DNA from: Liquidambar formosana
Lineage: Eukaryota; Streptophyta; Magnoliopsida; Saxifragales; Altingiaceae
Length of the DNA stretch: 64,000 nt
Assembly: GCA_039720395.1 (NCBI GenBank)
Contig: CM077832.1
Span: 17,641,850 to 17,705,849 of the forward strand
Reading direction: 5' to 3'
Shown here: one piece after another, positions 1 through 12,708 of the stretch
Position numbering within the stretch: the stretch's first letter is position 1
Layout of the letters: each line of letters starts with the position of its first letter
Notes under the pieces: model-generated
The model's database searches: none
Seen by the model: only the letters and a program-made list of their open reading frames with translations
Told to the model about the DNA's origin: nothing
Program-made: the position numbers and the translations under genes

Positions 1-3000
1 AATAGGCCCATCTGAGGGTTTACTGGAAAAGTTGAATGACTCCTAGTGGTCTGTGAGACTAAAGATTAAGGGTAAGGGGGTTTGGTTACGAGTAGGGAAG
101 GGGTGAGGCACCCCACATCGCCCATTGGAATCCAACAGGTTCCTGATTTCAACGATGTTTCTGATTAAAATCCCATTTGGTATTTTTGATTTCCTATACG
201 AATGATTTGACATAGAATACGCTTTTGAAGGGTGGTGAATTCTATCATTTTGAAAGAGAGATCCTTAAAGGCATTGGAACAAAGTCTTTGGAAAGTGTTG
301 ATGTTTGGAAAAGTATGCCTTAAGGTTGTGAATGAAAATCATTTGAAAGGACCACAAATTCCGCCTTCCTTCTCTAGGGTATCTTAGGTCAAATTGATTA
401 ACTCTAAGGTATCCCTATCTTGCAGTGGTAAAAATCAATCCTTCATGAAAGGATGGAAATGGAAATGATGTGAGTCCATTTTTAAAGAGTTAATATCAAG
501 TGCGAACCGCTTTTGGGATCCGGAGAAAGCTCGAGACTTTTTGAAGTCAAGGAATGGGTAAAGAAAATGATGCTTTTTGAAAGCTATTGAAATGAAGAGG
601 ATGTTCTCTTTTGAAGAGAAAAGATCGCCTTTTGAAGGCAGGGGTTCCTTTTGAAGGAATAAAAGTGCATTTGATTGAGAAAAGAACACTTTTGAAGTGT
701 AAAGAAATCTTGTTTAAACAAAATGAAAGTGAAACTTTATGATTCTCGATCCATACTAGAAAAGAAATCCTAGTATGGAATGAAGGTTTTTGGAAATTTG
801 ATTTGATTAAATGGAAAGAAGGCATGTGCCTTTTTGAATGAAAAGAATTATCCGAGTACATTTTTGGAATGAACCCGTTAATTAAAATGATGCGCGTATC
901 AACAGTTTGCTTGATGGCAAGAGGTTCTTTTTTTGAATCAAAATCTTTATTTGATGAAGATGGTGATGTTGTCAAAAATGTTTGGTAGGAAGATGGTCCC
1001 ACGCAGGTATGAACCTTTCAACAAGGATTTGAGATGTAAAGAATCACTTTCAATTTTAAAAGACTTTTTGAAAAAGTACTTGGAGCTTTTGAAGCTTAAA
1101 GATGGTTTAGGAGGATTTTGAATCCAATCTTGGTGCGCACTTGAATTAATTGAGTAAAAATGCAATCCATTAAATCTCTTAAGGATTGAGTTCTTACTAC
1201 GTGACATAGGGACATGCAGGAGTTTCTAGATCAGGGGTAAAGTGATTCATTGGAATCTGGCGAGTCAATTAATTAAATCCATTTTATGGCGATAAGTTAT
1301 TATGCTATAGATGAGTTTTTAAGCATTTGATGCTGTAAACTTTTATCCATAGCATGATAGTTTACCTGAAGACATTAGTTGAACCTTATTCACATGGGAA
1401 TAGAATTGAAATATCAACATAGCATGAAATTTCAAGATGAACATACCAAGATGTCAAAAGATATATAAACATAACTAACCTTGGCAAGATTTGGAACTCA
1501 TGAATGCGATGTTTATTGCTTTGAAAAGCATAGGTATATGTACATAAAATGAAAGGGTTAAGTGACCACCAAATGAAAAGTGCTTAAATATTGGGGCAAA
1601 GGATCGCAATGACCACAACCCTGGAGGGTAGCGAAAAGCCATAGCCTCTAAATAAGTGGTAAATAAAGCGATAAATAAAGCTAGGAAATGTACAAGCAAA
1701 GGGGACAAAGGGTCGCAACGACCACAACCCAGAGAATAGCGAAAAGCCATAGCCTCTAAATAAAGAAAATGAAAAATGAGAACAATCATTTTGAATGAAT
1801 TTGTCCAAGTCCTTGTATTTGTCCATTTATCCAAGCATGGGGATATTCAATCAAGTCCGATAAGCTTAGTAGCAAAGGGGATTATTTTATGTTCAAGTTG
1901 ATTATGATTACCAATAAGGAAACAAGAAGAGGTTAGTATAAACAATATGCATGCATGCATGAACCTAATCTTGCCAAATTTGATTTTGTTTAAACATCAT
2001 CTCAACCTTTTGATATGCTTAAATTTCCATTTCACACATCATAAATGCAAGCTCACATGCAATCAAAGGATATGAAAAATGGGTGCTAGCAATCTATTGG
2101 AATGGTTTGCATTCAAAGGGTGGTTTAGGGTCTCCCTGCCTCTTACCCACCATACCGGACTTTGATCCCTCCACGACACGTGTTAGGAGGCCCATGTACA
2201 TACTCGGGCAAAGGCAAGAAGGGTGACAATCACATATTAAGGTTGCAATTAATAATGAGCTTAATAGGAAATTAAACTAAAAGATTAAGAATGAAATTTA
2301 AAAGGGAAGCTCACCTAGTGTAGGTGATTTCAGCTTAGCTTTGACCAAGTTTAGGCTTGAGTGATCCTTTCCTAGGCTTAAAAATCTCCCCTTTGAGGTG
2401 CTCCTTTGAAGGCTCCAAGTATGCTTTGGAAGGTGGTGGAGTGGTGGTGGAAGTGGTGGATTGAAGTAGTGGAGGAAGTGTGGTAACAGTGGAGTTACCA
2501 GTCAGCAGACGTGAAAGTGCCCCTCAGGCAGACACGAAATTGACAGTCTTTCTGTAGTAAAACTGCAGCAGAATTTGTGTCTTTTTTTATACTATCCAAG
2601 TGCACTTTGGGTGGTTCAACCCTTGGATTTTCCTTCAAGAACAGCCCCTAAATTTGTGTGAAAGGGTTTTTGAGAGGATGTGTGGTAGGTTTCTTTTTGT
2701 GGTGGATGGAATTGGATTGGTGTTTAGGATGGTTTTCTTTGGATGGAATGGTTTGTGTATGGATTGGGAATTCTTGGTGTAAAGGTGAGATGGGTTAAGG
2801 CTTCCTAATTGAGTGTGGGAGAGATGGAATTGGGTTAGGGATTAGGGGCTCTTAAGGATTGGCTTGGCTTAGATAAGGGTTCTTCTTTTAATGCATAAAA
2901 ATGGGGGGCTATTTATAGGAAAACATGGACTTTTAGGAGTAAAATGGTCATTTGGAGGGGCATTTTGGTCACATGGGATGTGGAGGGCATTTAAGCTTTG

Positions 3001-4857
3001 TTTGATGAAGGAATTACCTCATTTGATGAGGGCAAGACGGTCGAAAAGTAGCAAAAGGGAAAACTACCTATCCACATTGGAATGGCAAGTGTGGCCCATG
3101 CTGGCCTGGCCAGCGTGGCAGGTAGTCCCATTTGGGTAGTTGGATTGCGGCCGTAGGTGGCCACAGGTTGCTGCAGAGCCGAAAGCAGGATCTCCCCATG
3201 CTGGTTTGGATAGTGTGGGCACACTTATCCCACATTTGTGATGATTTCTCATCATCACACATGGGGACTTGTGTTTTTTGGGCAGTGTGCCCTTCTAGAA
3301 GGTGTAGGGCCACTGAGGTAGGCCTATGGTGGTGGTCCGCCCTACTATGGGGCCGTAGTGATCGTGCGATCGCGTTTGATCGACGATCGGGTGGAGTCCG
3401 ATCGTTGATCTTGAATGGGGATTGAAACTTTGGGTTCCTAAACTTGGTTTGGGACCAAAGAGTGGAGTGTGCACCCTCTAGGGTGGGATTGAATGGTCCG
3501 GATGCGAGCATGATGCTCGTAGGGCTCTATAATTAGGGTTTTGTTGATCGTGTGCCGAACGAGGCCCGATCCTTGATCAAATGGTCCTGTATTGATCTTG
3601 AGGGGTTGAATTGAAGATCCAACAGGTCGGTTTAACCATTGGATGCGAAATTGTGGAGAATTGAACCACCTAAAGTTGCATCAAGGGTTCGGTTTTGGGC
3701 GATTTGGGGATCAGAGGGCTCGTGCCTTCTGATTCCCAATCAAATGGTCCTAAACTGCTCTAGAGATATTAAATTGAAGATCCTACGGTTGAATTAACTG
3801 TCGGATCAAAGATTGTTAGGAATTGAACCACCTAGTGCCGATTTAGAGATTCTATTTGGGGTAAATTGGGGATTGGAGGACTTGTGCCATCTGATTCCCA
3901 ATTAAATGGTCCTAGACCTCTCTAGGGATATTGAATTGAAGATCCTATGGTTGAATTGACCGTCGGGTTGAAGATTGTTGGAGATCGAACCACCTAGTGC
4001 CGATTTAAGGTTCGATTTGGGGTAAATTGGGGATCGGAGGGCTCGTACCTTCTGATTCCCAATTAAATGGTCCTAGACCGCTCTAGGGATATTGAATTGA
4101 AGATCCTATGGTTGAATTGACCATCAGATCGAAGATTGTTGGAGATCGAGTCACCTAGTGCTGATTTAGGGGTTCGATTTGGGGTAAATTATGGATCGGA
4201 GGGCTCGTGCCTTCTGATTCTCAATTAAATGGTCCTAGACCACTCTAGGGATATTGAATTGAAGATCCTATGGTTGAATTGACCAGTCGGATCAAGGATT
4301 GTTGGAGATCGAACTACTTAGTGCCGATTTAGGTGTTTGATTTGGGGTAAATTGGGGATCGGAGGGCTCGTGCCCTCTTATTCCCAATTAAATGACTCTA
4401 GACTGCTCTAGGGATGTTGAATTGAAGATCCTACGGTTGAATGGACCGTCGGATCAAGGATTATTGGAGATCGAACCTACCTAGTGCCGATTTAGGGGTT
4501 CGATTTGGGGTAAATTGGGGATCGGAGGGCTCGTGCCCTTTGATTTTTAATTAAATGGTCCTAGACCGCTCTAGAGATATTGAATTGAAGATCCTACGGT
4601 TGAATTGACCGTCGGATCGAATATTGTTGGAGATCGAACCACCTAGTGCCGATTTAGGGGTTCAATTCGTGGTTTTCGGGCATCATGCCTGTTCTTGGCT
4701 CTCGCGCTTCAGGTTGAATTGGGGAGAGGCTTTGTCCCTGGTGGGTAAGACAAGACTGAACAAAGTTAGGTACGGAGTGTAGTCCGACCTAATTGTATTG
4801 TTAACGGGTTATGGATTTTGTCCAGGAGGCAGCCCGACTAAAATTTGGGTGTCTATA
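1..4857 (-). mobile_element. Large Ty3/gypsy-type LTR (family B), 5' part outside window
   Basis: This block is collinear with 55555-59694 and is a second copy of the same LTR family. Read on the minus strand it starts near 4857 with TGTAGACACCCAAATTTT-like sequence (here TATAGACACC), the usual start of Tat-lineage LTRs, and runs out of the window at base 1. A minus-strand TATA box (tataaata) lies at 2917-2910. A short imperfect palindrome (3096-3118) sits about 180 bp upstream of it. A 162-bp tandem repeat fills 3570-4670. The right end abuts family A LTR sequence exactly where that LTR has its G-run, so this copy inserted into an older LTR. I see no coding sequence; the open frames here are not conserved between the two copies. 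Whether it is a solo LTR cannot be told from this window. Confidence 0.7.
3570..4670. repeat. 162-bp tandem repeat array inside LTR (6-7 copies)
   Basis: Successive copies of a unit containing gattcccaattaaatggtcc recur at about 3731, 3893, 4054, 4216, 4379 and 4542, a spacing of 161-163 bp. Each unit also contains a GATCGAACCACCTA-type block and a TTGAATTGAAGATCC block. The homologous array is at 58080-59500. It is part of the family B LTR, not an independent satellite. Confidence 0.85.
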
Positions 4858-7357
4858 GGGAGAAAGGGAAAGTATTAAGGAAAGAAAAAGTGAATTAGGG
4901 TACTTTCAAACCCTACTTACCATATGTAATATCAACCTGTCAAAATAATCACCCTATTTCATAAGGTAATTACCCTATTTGCAAGATTTATTCTTGCCAT
5001 AGCCAAAATAATCACCCCACGTTGGTGGGGTAATTCCACCTGCCATATCCCACTTTCTATGGGTTTTGTACTTGCCAAGTTACTTGCAAATTGCATGCAA
5101 TATCCACCAAAAATACCAACAAACTAATCCAATTTTTAACCAATCAATTATCATGCTTACAAATATGCTTTCACATGTTCAAAATATGACAACAATGACA
5201 ATGAACAAATCTAGACAAGGATTGAAATAAGGTCTAAAATCACCCATAAGTCATGTGAATAATACGAATCATGAACTAATAAAAACCTTAATTCAACCCT
5301 TTATGCAATGACTCAATTATTATGCATAAAAGCTAACAAAAAATATGCTAGAACTCATAAAAACCTCCAATAACATCAATAACCATGATAACAAGGAAAA
5401 CTTTAACCAAAAAGTTAATATTTTATATAAAATATGCAAAAAGGCCTTCTACGGCAAGCTTTCTTAAGTGAAGCTATCCTAAGGATAATTTCACAGTAAA
5501 ACCCTTATCATTGGGAGGTGCAATCAACATATCCTACATAAAATATACATACTAGAACACAATAGAAGCGATTTCATGCTTAAACACATTATAGAAAGCT
5601 CTCACACAAAACCCTACATAACAAAAAAGGACAATTATCCTCTAAAAATGATAACGTCTCCAAAACCCTAAGAAATCAACTACATGCATGCAGCAATCAC
5701 CATAATTATTCTACATGTATCACATATATAACAATCATGAAGAAAAATCAGAGAAAAACTCTAACCTAACATGCTATATAAACTTACCCAAAACGAGGAT
5801 AATAGAAACCCTAGAATCACAACTATGCTTTAAACTACATGAAGTAACTCTAAATCATGCAAAACTAATCATGGATGACATTTTAATCATGTATAAATAG
5901 AACCATCAACACATGATAAAAATTTAAGTTTCAACATACAATGGAACTATTCTAAGCAAAACCCTAATTTCAGCACTATAGAGAGGATAATAGAAACACT
6001 AGAATCATAACTATGCATTAAATCATATGAGATAACCCTCTACCATTAAAAAATAATCATGAATGACATTTTAATCATGTATATTAACTAATAGAAGCAT
6101 CAACACATGATAAAAATTCAGACTTTAACATGCAATATAGCTATTCTAAGCAAAATCCTTAATTTCAGCATAAAGGAAATAGATATATACCTTAGGTTAA
6201 GCTCTCTTGTTGTTGTAGAGACTCCTTTGTTCTCTTGTGAATGACTTGAAACACTCTCCTTCAAGCCTCTATACAAACCCTAGCTCTCCTTTGGAAGTTT
6301 CTTTCTCTACCTCTTTCTTATAAATTAGGTTAAATGCATCAAAGTACCTCCTAGTTCCCCCCTAATGCTGAAACATAGTGGAGTATTTATAGGGTTTGAG
6401 TAGAATAAATCAATAGTTGGGATTGAAATCCTAAATATCAATCCAAGGGTCATTAGAGGCTCTCTTAGGGCTCAAGACACTCAAATAGGGTAAAAATAAG
6501 ATGGAATGGCAGTTGGAGGCGGAAAAATCCGTTAAAATAGGAAAGAGATAAAAAAAAAAGAAAATGACGGAGTCCCTCAGCTAACCACCCAGGGCTGGAT
6601 GGCTAGCCGCCTAAGCCCAGGCGGCTAGTTGCCCAGGCCTAGGTGGTCACCCGAAGGGGCCTATTCTATTTTGTGTCCTTTTAGCTTCCAAAATTGTTTC
6701 AAGGGACCAAATTAACTCCGATTTTGACGAAATGAAAGCCAAGATGACCATGTTTTGAAAAGGAATATGATTTGAGACATTTTAGGGCAAAAATCCCTAA
6801 CCATGGTTGCATGGTTAGGTTTTACAAAGGCGACTAACCGCTATACACCATTGTCGCTAAGCTTAGGTATGCACATAGGGTCGCACCTGAATACTTTCCA
6901 ATTCAAAATTTAACATTCTAAAACATATTTTGGAATGTAATTAAGACTAATTAAAGTCAAATAAGTAGGGATTGAGTGAAAATCATGAGCCGATTTGAGC
7001 CAACTTGAAGTGGGTCTCTTGACCAACCTGAACCATATTGAGCCATTTCAATCCCAAACCATTAATTCATCAAATTGAACCTATAAATACCTCATATATA
7101 TCAATATGAACCCCAATTGACAATTTAGAGGTTATTTCAAGGTTAAATGGAAAGTTTGTGACCTAAAAGATGATTATGCCCCTCAAGTCGCAAAAGTTCT
7201 TATTAACTCTCAAGATCAACTCCAAATTGAATCAAAATTCATACCTATTATCTTTAAGACCCCAGAAACTCAATGTAAAAAACGACACTCAAAAAGGAAA
7301 GAAAAAGGCACATAAAATGACAAACCCTAGCTGAGATGACAAAAATGGGGTGTGACA
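4858..7357 (-). mobile_element. Truncated old family A LTR (copy A1)
   Basis: The block aligns with the 3' three quarters (plus sense) of the 12709-16001 LTR, from its G-run/agaaaggg block to the terminal GGGGTGTGACA, which ends at 7357. It is clearly diverged from that LTR. A minus-strand TATA box is at 6391-6384, and the GC-rich palindrome characteristic of this family is at about 6581-6654, 190 bp upstream of it. The left end is cut by the family B LTR. No gene is present; the short open frame at 5715-5900 is also open in the other LTR copies only by chance. Confidence 0.75.
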
Positions 7358-8982
7358 ATATCACATCAAGAATTGCATACATATTATATATTCCATTCAT
7401 CAATCCATGCACAATAACCAAAATAAATAAAACAAAAAGAAAACTAGCTAGGATACTTGGATCCTAAGGCGGACTTGAACCTCAAAGCGAGCGCCTACGT
7501 ACCATGCAACGAAAAACATGGATCAAAGTCCACGTAGTTCATTTAGAATTAGGGTTAAATCCTAATATAAACCTATGGTAGAAACCCTAAGTTTCCTTAG
7601 AAATGATAGAAAGTTTGTTAAGTAAACCAAGTTTGAAATCAAGAGACTTCCACAGGATGAAAACTTTGATAAAAAGGGTATTTTATTTAACAAGGAAGCC
7701 TTTGGTAATTAACCTAAATTCATATTAAGAAATAACCCTATACAGAAAGGGAGAGGAGAGAGATTAGGGATAGAAATTTAGGGCACTTTTGTACCCTACT
7801 TACTTTGTGCAATTATTTCCAAGCAAAAGCAAATTTAAGCAATAGTAGCCCTATTTGCAATAAGGCAATTATCGCACCTGTTTGTACCCTTACACGTGCT
7901 CAAAACCATGCAAAACAATGATATATAAATCTGGACAGAATAGTACTAAAGCCTAAAATCATCCATTACTCACTGCAAATAACATAAGTAATGAATTAAC
8001 ATAAACCCTAATACAACCCTAATACCATGACATGCATGAAAACCCTAGAAATCCACTAATAATGAATGCAAAAATTATCATAGCTATTCTATATGCAATA
8101 CATATATGACAACCATGAAGAAAAACCAATAAAAAACCCTAACCTAGCATGCGATATGCAACTTACTTAAAACAAGGATAATAGAAACTCTAAACTCACA
8201 AACATGCATTAAAACCTATAGAATAACTCTAAAACATGCTATAATCATCATGAACAGCCTTTATTACATGTATATTAACTAACTAAAGCATTAATACATA
8301 ATAAAAAAAACTCAACTTTAGCATGCAATAGGCCTATTCTATAAGAAAACCCTAATTTTAGCATTGAAAGGGATAGAACATACCTTAGGAAAGCTTCCTT
8401 CGCTACTGTAGAGACTCTCTCTTTCACTTGTGAATGATTGGAATCAAACTTCTTCAAGGCTATAGCAAGAACTTTAACTCTCCGTCAGTTCTCTCTCTCT
8501 CTTAGAACTTAGGTTTAATGCATAAAAGTAGCTCCCCTAATGCTGAAACATAGTAGGGTATTTATAGAGTTTAATTGGGATAAATCAATGGCTAGGATTA
8601 AAACCCTAATAATTAATTCAAGGGTTATTAGAGACTCCCTTGATGCTTAAGGAACTCAAAAGTTACTAAAAATTAGGAAGGAAACTCATCTAAAAGAGCC
8701 CTGGTCAGTCAAAATAGGGAAGGAATCCCATTTTAGCAAAAATAGGCAAGTGGTCTCGGGTGACCACTAGGGCCTGGGCGGCTAGCCTCCCGGGATTAGG
8801 GGGTCACCCGAGCCTGCTCTAGTTTTTTCCCTTTTTTGGACTTTGTTGCCTTATAGGAGTGTTTTAGGGGTCAAATTAACTCCGATTTTGATGAAATAAA
8901 AGCCAAAACGACCATATTTCGATGAGAAATACATTTTTAAACATTTTAGGGTGAAAACCACTAAAAATGGGTGCATGGTTAG

Positions 8983-10300
8983 TGTAATGCCCCAAAATTT
9001 ATATACAATAAACACGTACAGTTTTTATGAGCTCTGTACAAATAAACTCTTTTAAAAAATACATTCCTTTTGAAAACACAGAATATTGCGCAGCTGCGGA
9101 TAGCGATGGTTAACTCAAAAATCTTTATCAATATACATTGGCCAACCAAATGAATAAAATTATATCAGCTTTAAATAAAAATAAATGTACACGATAACTC
9201 CTCAAAATGTCGACCCCAATTCTATTACATGCCTCCAACAATGATCACCTGAAAATATATTGGGGTGAGCGAACAACGGCCCACTAGGAAATCTAATTCC
9301 TATACAATAAATAATGTTTCAAATATCACATGCAAGCATTTATATATTCAAAATAATATATAAATCAAATAATATAACTCCAAATCATAAACCTCAAATA
9401 TAATCCATTGATCAATAATAATTCAATTCCCAAATATATTGACCTCAATAAAATCAACCATCATAATCCATGACATCAAATAATATCACCATCAATAATT
9501 ATCACCTTGCATAAATCAAATCTTAACATATGTTTCAAAATAATCATCATTCATTGTACAAGAATTAAACTCCTTACCTCAAAACTGAGTGAATAAAATG
9601 ATTAACCACAATTGTAGACATGTAGATCGGCTCCAAAAATACTAAAATCCATACTAGTAGACATGGGATTGGAACTCCCACCTCCAGCAAATATCCGTCC
9701 CCCCTCCCCCCTCTGAGAGCCTCTCTTGGCTTCCTCCTACTCGTTTCTTTCTTCTTTCTCTCCTCTCTTCTCCTTTTATTTCTTTCCCTCCTCTCTTTCT
9801 CTCTTCTTCACTCACGTCCTTATCTCCCTTTCTCTCTCTTCATTTATTTCTTCTACACCTACCTGCAATTTTTTTCTTCCATCTTTCATTTCTTCTCTTC
9901 TTTCTTCTTTCTTTTCTTCTCTTTCTACCCGTCCTATCTCTTGCCATCTTCTTTCTTTCTTTTTTTTTTTTTTTTCTACACCTAATCTTCTCCCTGCCAT
10001 CTTCTTTCTTCTTTTTCTTCTATTCACACGCCACTTTTCCTTTTTTATTTATTATCTCCTTTTGACTTTTCTTCTCCTTTTTCTTCTCTTGTCTTTTCTT
10101 TCCTCTATAAATAAATAAATAAATAAATAAATAAATATATATATATATCTCAAAATTTCAGCATCTTTTCCATCCAAAGCAATTTAATACAATGTCTCCC
10201 AACATCCAACTAACCTCAAAAATATTTAAAATTATCCTCATGTGTACAGTTCCATTGAATATACACGTAAAATAAATTAATAAATATTCAGGGTGTTACA
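8983..10300 (-). repeat. 3' LTR of Tekay-like element
   Basis: Starts tgtaatgcccc and ends gggtgttaca on the plus strand. Contains a long pyrimidine-rich tract (about 9720-10100) that creates chance open frames on both strands, followed by TAAA and TA microsatellites. Confidence 0.8.
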
Positions 10301-10639
10301 CTCCACCACCTTTAAAAGAAATTTCTTCCTCGAAATTTGAATAGCCTCAGATCAAATACTTATAGGTTATACCACTATTCTTCCGCTGCAAAACTCTGAT
10401 TTTTAAAAAAGCTCATAAATGAAACAAAAATTTTCCATTCTCAAGAAAACAATTTTCTAAAATAGTAAGATATTGTATTTTCTCATCAATAATTTCAAAT
10501 AAACCACAGTACCACACGCGGTGCTAATTCAACCATATCATTTCATATAAAACAATACCTTCACTTTTCCCAGATCTTCGGACTTGTCCACTTCTGATGT
10601 GAAATATGTGACTCATCCCTCAACCTCACCCTCACCCTA

Positions 10640-10750
10640 TTGAGCCTATTGGGACTGTTGGGACTGTTGGGACTGTTGGTTCACTCAACCTCACCCTCAC
10701 CCTCACCCATCTTGGGCCTATTGGGATTGTTGGTCCTATTGGGACTATTG
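10640..10750. repeat. Degenerate 10-bp minisatellite (ttgggactg)
   Basis: Runs of gggactgtt/gggactatt and caccctcacc repeat in the short internal region of the Tekay-like element. No coding role is visible; the minus frame across it is a repeat artefact. Confidence 0.7.
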
Positions 10751-10803
10751 CCACATTATCTCCCATCCAAAAGTCAAAGTTGTCCTTAGCTCTAATATCA
10801 AAT

Positions 10804-12040
10804 TGTAATGCCCCAAAATTTATATACAATAAACACGTACAGTTTGTATGAGCTCTGTACAAATAAACTCTTTTCAAAAATACATTCCTTTTGAAAACAC
10901 AGAGTATTGCACAGCTGCGGATAGCGATGGTTAAGTAAAAAATCTTTAGCAATATACATTGGCCAACCAAATGAATAAAATTATATCAGCTTTAAATAAA
11001 AATAAATGTACACGATAACTTCTCAAAATGTCGACCCCAATTCTATTACGTGTCTCCAACAATGATCACCTGAAAATATATTGGGGTGAGCGAACAACGG
11101 CTCACTAGGAAATCTAATTCCTATACAATAAATAATGTTTCAAATATCACATGCAAGCATTTATATATTCAAAATAATATATAAATCAAATAATATAACT
11201 CCAAATCATAAACCTCAAATATAATCCATTGATCAATAATAATTCAATTCCCAAATATATTGACCTCAATAAAATCAACCATCATAATCTATGACATTAA
11301 ATAATATCACCATCAATAATTATCACCTTGCATAAATCAAATTTTAACATATGCTTCAAAATAATCATCATTCATTGTACAAGAATTAAACTCCCTACCT
11401 CAAAATTGAGTGAATAAAATGACTAACCACAATTGTAGACATATAGATTAGCTCCAAAAATACAAAATCCATACTAGTAGACATGGGATTAGAACTCCCA
11501 CATCTTGTAAATATCTGTCCCCCCTCCCCTCTCTGAGAACCTCTCTCGACTTCCTCTTGCTCGTTTCTTTCTTCTTTCTCTCCTCTCTTCTCCTTTTATT
11601 TCTTTCCCTCCTTCTCTCTTTCTCTCTTCTTCTCTCACGTCCTTATGTCCCTTTCTCTCTCTTCATTTATTTCTTCTACACCTACCTGCAATTTTTTCTT
11701 CCTTCTTTCATTTCTTCTCTTCTTTCTTCTTTCTTTTCTTCTCTTTCTACCCGTCCTATCTCTTGCCATCTTCTTTCTTCTTTTTCTTCTATTCACATGC
11801 TACTTTTCCTTCTTTATTTATTATCTCCTTTTGTCTTTTCTTCTCCTTTTTGTTCTCTTGTCTTTTCTTTCCTCTATATCTATATATATATATATATATC
11901 ACAATTTCAGCATCTTTTCCATCCAAAGCAATTTAATACAATGTCTCCCAACATCCAACTAACCTCAAAAATATTTAAAATTATCCTCATGTGTACAATT
12001 CCACTGAATATACACGTAAAATAAATTAATAAATATTCAG
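10804..12040 (-). repeat. 5' LTR of Tekay-like element, end truncated
   Basis: Closely matches 8983-10300 with an 80-bp class difference in the T/C tract and in the TA microsatellite. It stops at aaatattcag, about ten bases short of the left copy's end. Confidence 0.8.
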
Positions 12041-12582
12041 GTTTTACAAAGATAGTTAACCACTATGCACTACATTTGCAAAGCATAGGTATGCACATAG
12101 GATTGAACCAAATGCTTTCCAAACCAAAATTGAATATTCCAAAACAATTTTAGGGATAAAATAAAGACTATTTAAAGTTAATTTGAGAAGAATTGATTGG
12201 TAATTGTGAGTTGAATTGAGCCAACCCAAAGTGGGTTAATTAACTAACTTAAATCATTGTGAGCCATTTTAATCCTAAGCCATTGATTCATCAAATTGAA
12301 TCTAGAAACACCTCATTTGCATCAATATGAAGTCCAATTGACAATTTGGGGATCATTTTAAGGTCAAATGAAAAGTTTGTGGACCTAAAAGACGATTATA
12401 CCCCTCAAGTCACAAAAGCTTTTATTAGCTCTCAAGATCAACTCCAAATTCAACCAAAATTCATACCCATCATCCTTATGACTCTAAAAACCAAATGCAA
12501 GTGACTAGACTCGAAAACAAAATAAAAACCTAAATGGAATGAAAAACCTTAGTAAGGAGGTACAAAAATGGGGTGTAATACG

Positions 12583-12703
12583 TGGTTTTCACGGACACAC
12601 GTATTGTACACAAGTGTTTGCCATAAACAGCTCACAGCCATGAGATCTCGTCCAGGATGTCTAGGATAGTCCGTACACGATCATTTTCATGAGTTTTTAT
12701 ATA
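12583..12703. mobile_element. MITE fragment (type 2) at the insertion site of the big element
   Basis: The segment matches 37000-37130 and 39543-39660 (gtgtttgcca...cagctcac..ccatg..atctcgtcca) and ends in the same TA-rich tail. Only the right half is present. The 20.8-kb Tat element is inserted in its terminal TA-rich tail. Confidence 0.65.
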
Positions 12704-12708
12704 GATAT
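12704..12708. other. Target-site duplication GATAT (left)
   Basis: Five bases directly before the LTR start TGTGAACC, identical to 33492-33496. Confidence 0.9.

Larger units (their letters stand above)
8983..12040 (-). mobile_element. Non-autonomous Tekay/Del-like gypsy element (LARD-type)
   Basis: Two direct copies of a 1.3-kb sequence (8983-10300 and 10804-12040) flank only about 500 bp of internal DNA. On the minus strand the LTR starts TGTAACACC and ends GGGGCATTACA. Right after the 5' LTR (10803 downward) lies TGATATTAGAGC, two mismatches from the initiator-Met tRNA primer site. Just before the 3' LTR, minus-strand 10345-10301 encodes NFEEEISFKGGGV and a stop, the typical C-terminus of Tekay/Del chromovirus polyproteins, overlapping a purine-rich tract. 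All other coding sequence is gone. The right LTR lacks its last bases and the target duplication, which suggests a small deletion at the junction. Confidence 0.8.
7370..12580 (-). mobile_element. Old family A LTR (copy A2), interrupted by a Tekay-like insertion
   Basis: 7370-8982 and 12041-12580 together align with the family A LTR from about 330 bp inside its plus-strand left end to its right end, here GGGGTGTAATA instead of GGGGTGTGACA. The block with gcctacgtaccatg and ccacgtagttc at 7490-7540 matches 13190-13240. The TATA box is at 8576-8569 (minus) and a shortened copy of the family palindrome is at 8755-8812. The interruption at 8983-12040 is a separate element. No coding sequence is seen. 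Confidence 0.75.

Noticed and set aside
2600..3511. Several overlapping frames on both strands in the family B LTR
   Set aside because: The homologous stretch at 57300-57960 does not keep them open; no domain is visible.
3570..4670. 161-bp repeats as a centromeric satellite
   Set aside because: Only 6-9 units, always embedded in the family B LTR at the same place.
9726..10118. 130-codon plus-strand frame rich in Ser, Phe and Leu (and similar at 11557-12024)
   Set aside because: It is a C/T-rich tract inside the Tekay-like LTR; composition alone opens frames on both strands and the two LTR copies differ in length there.
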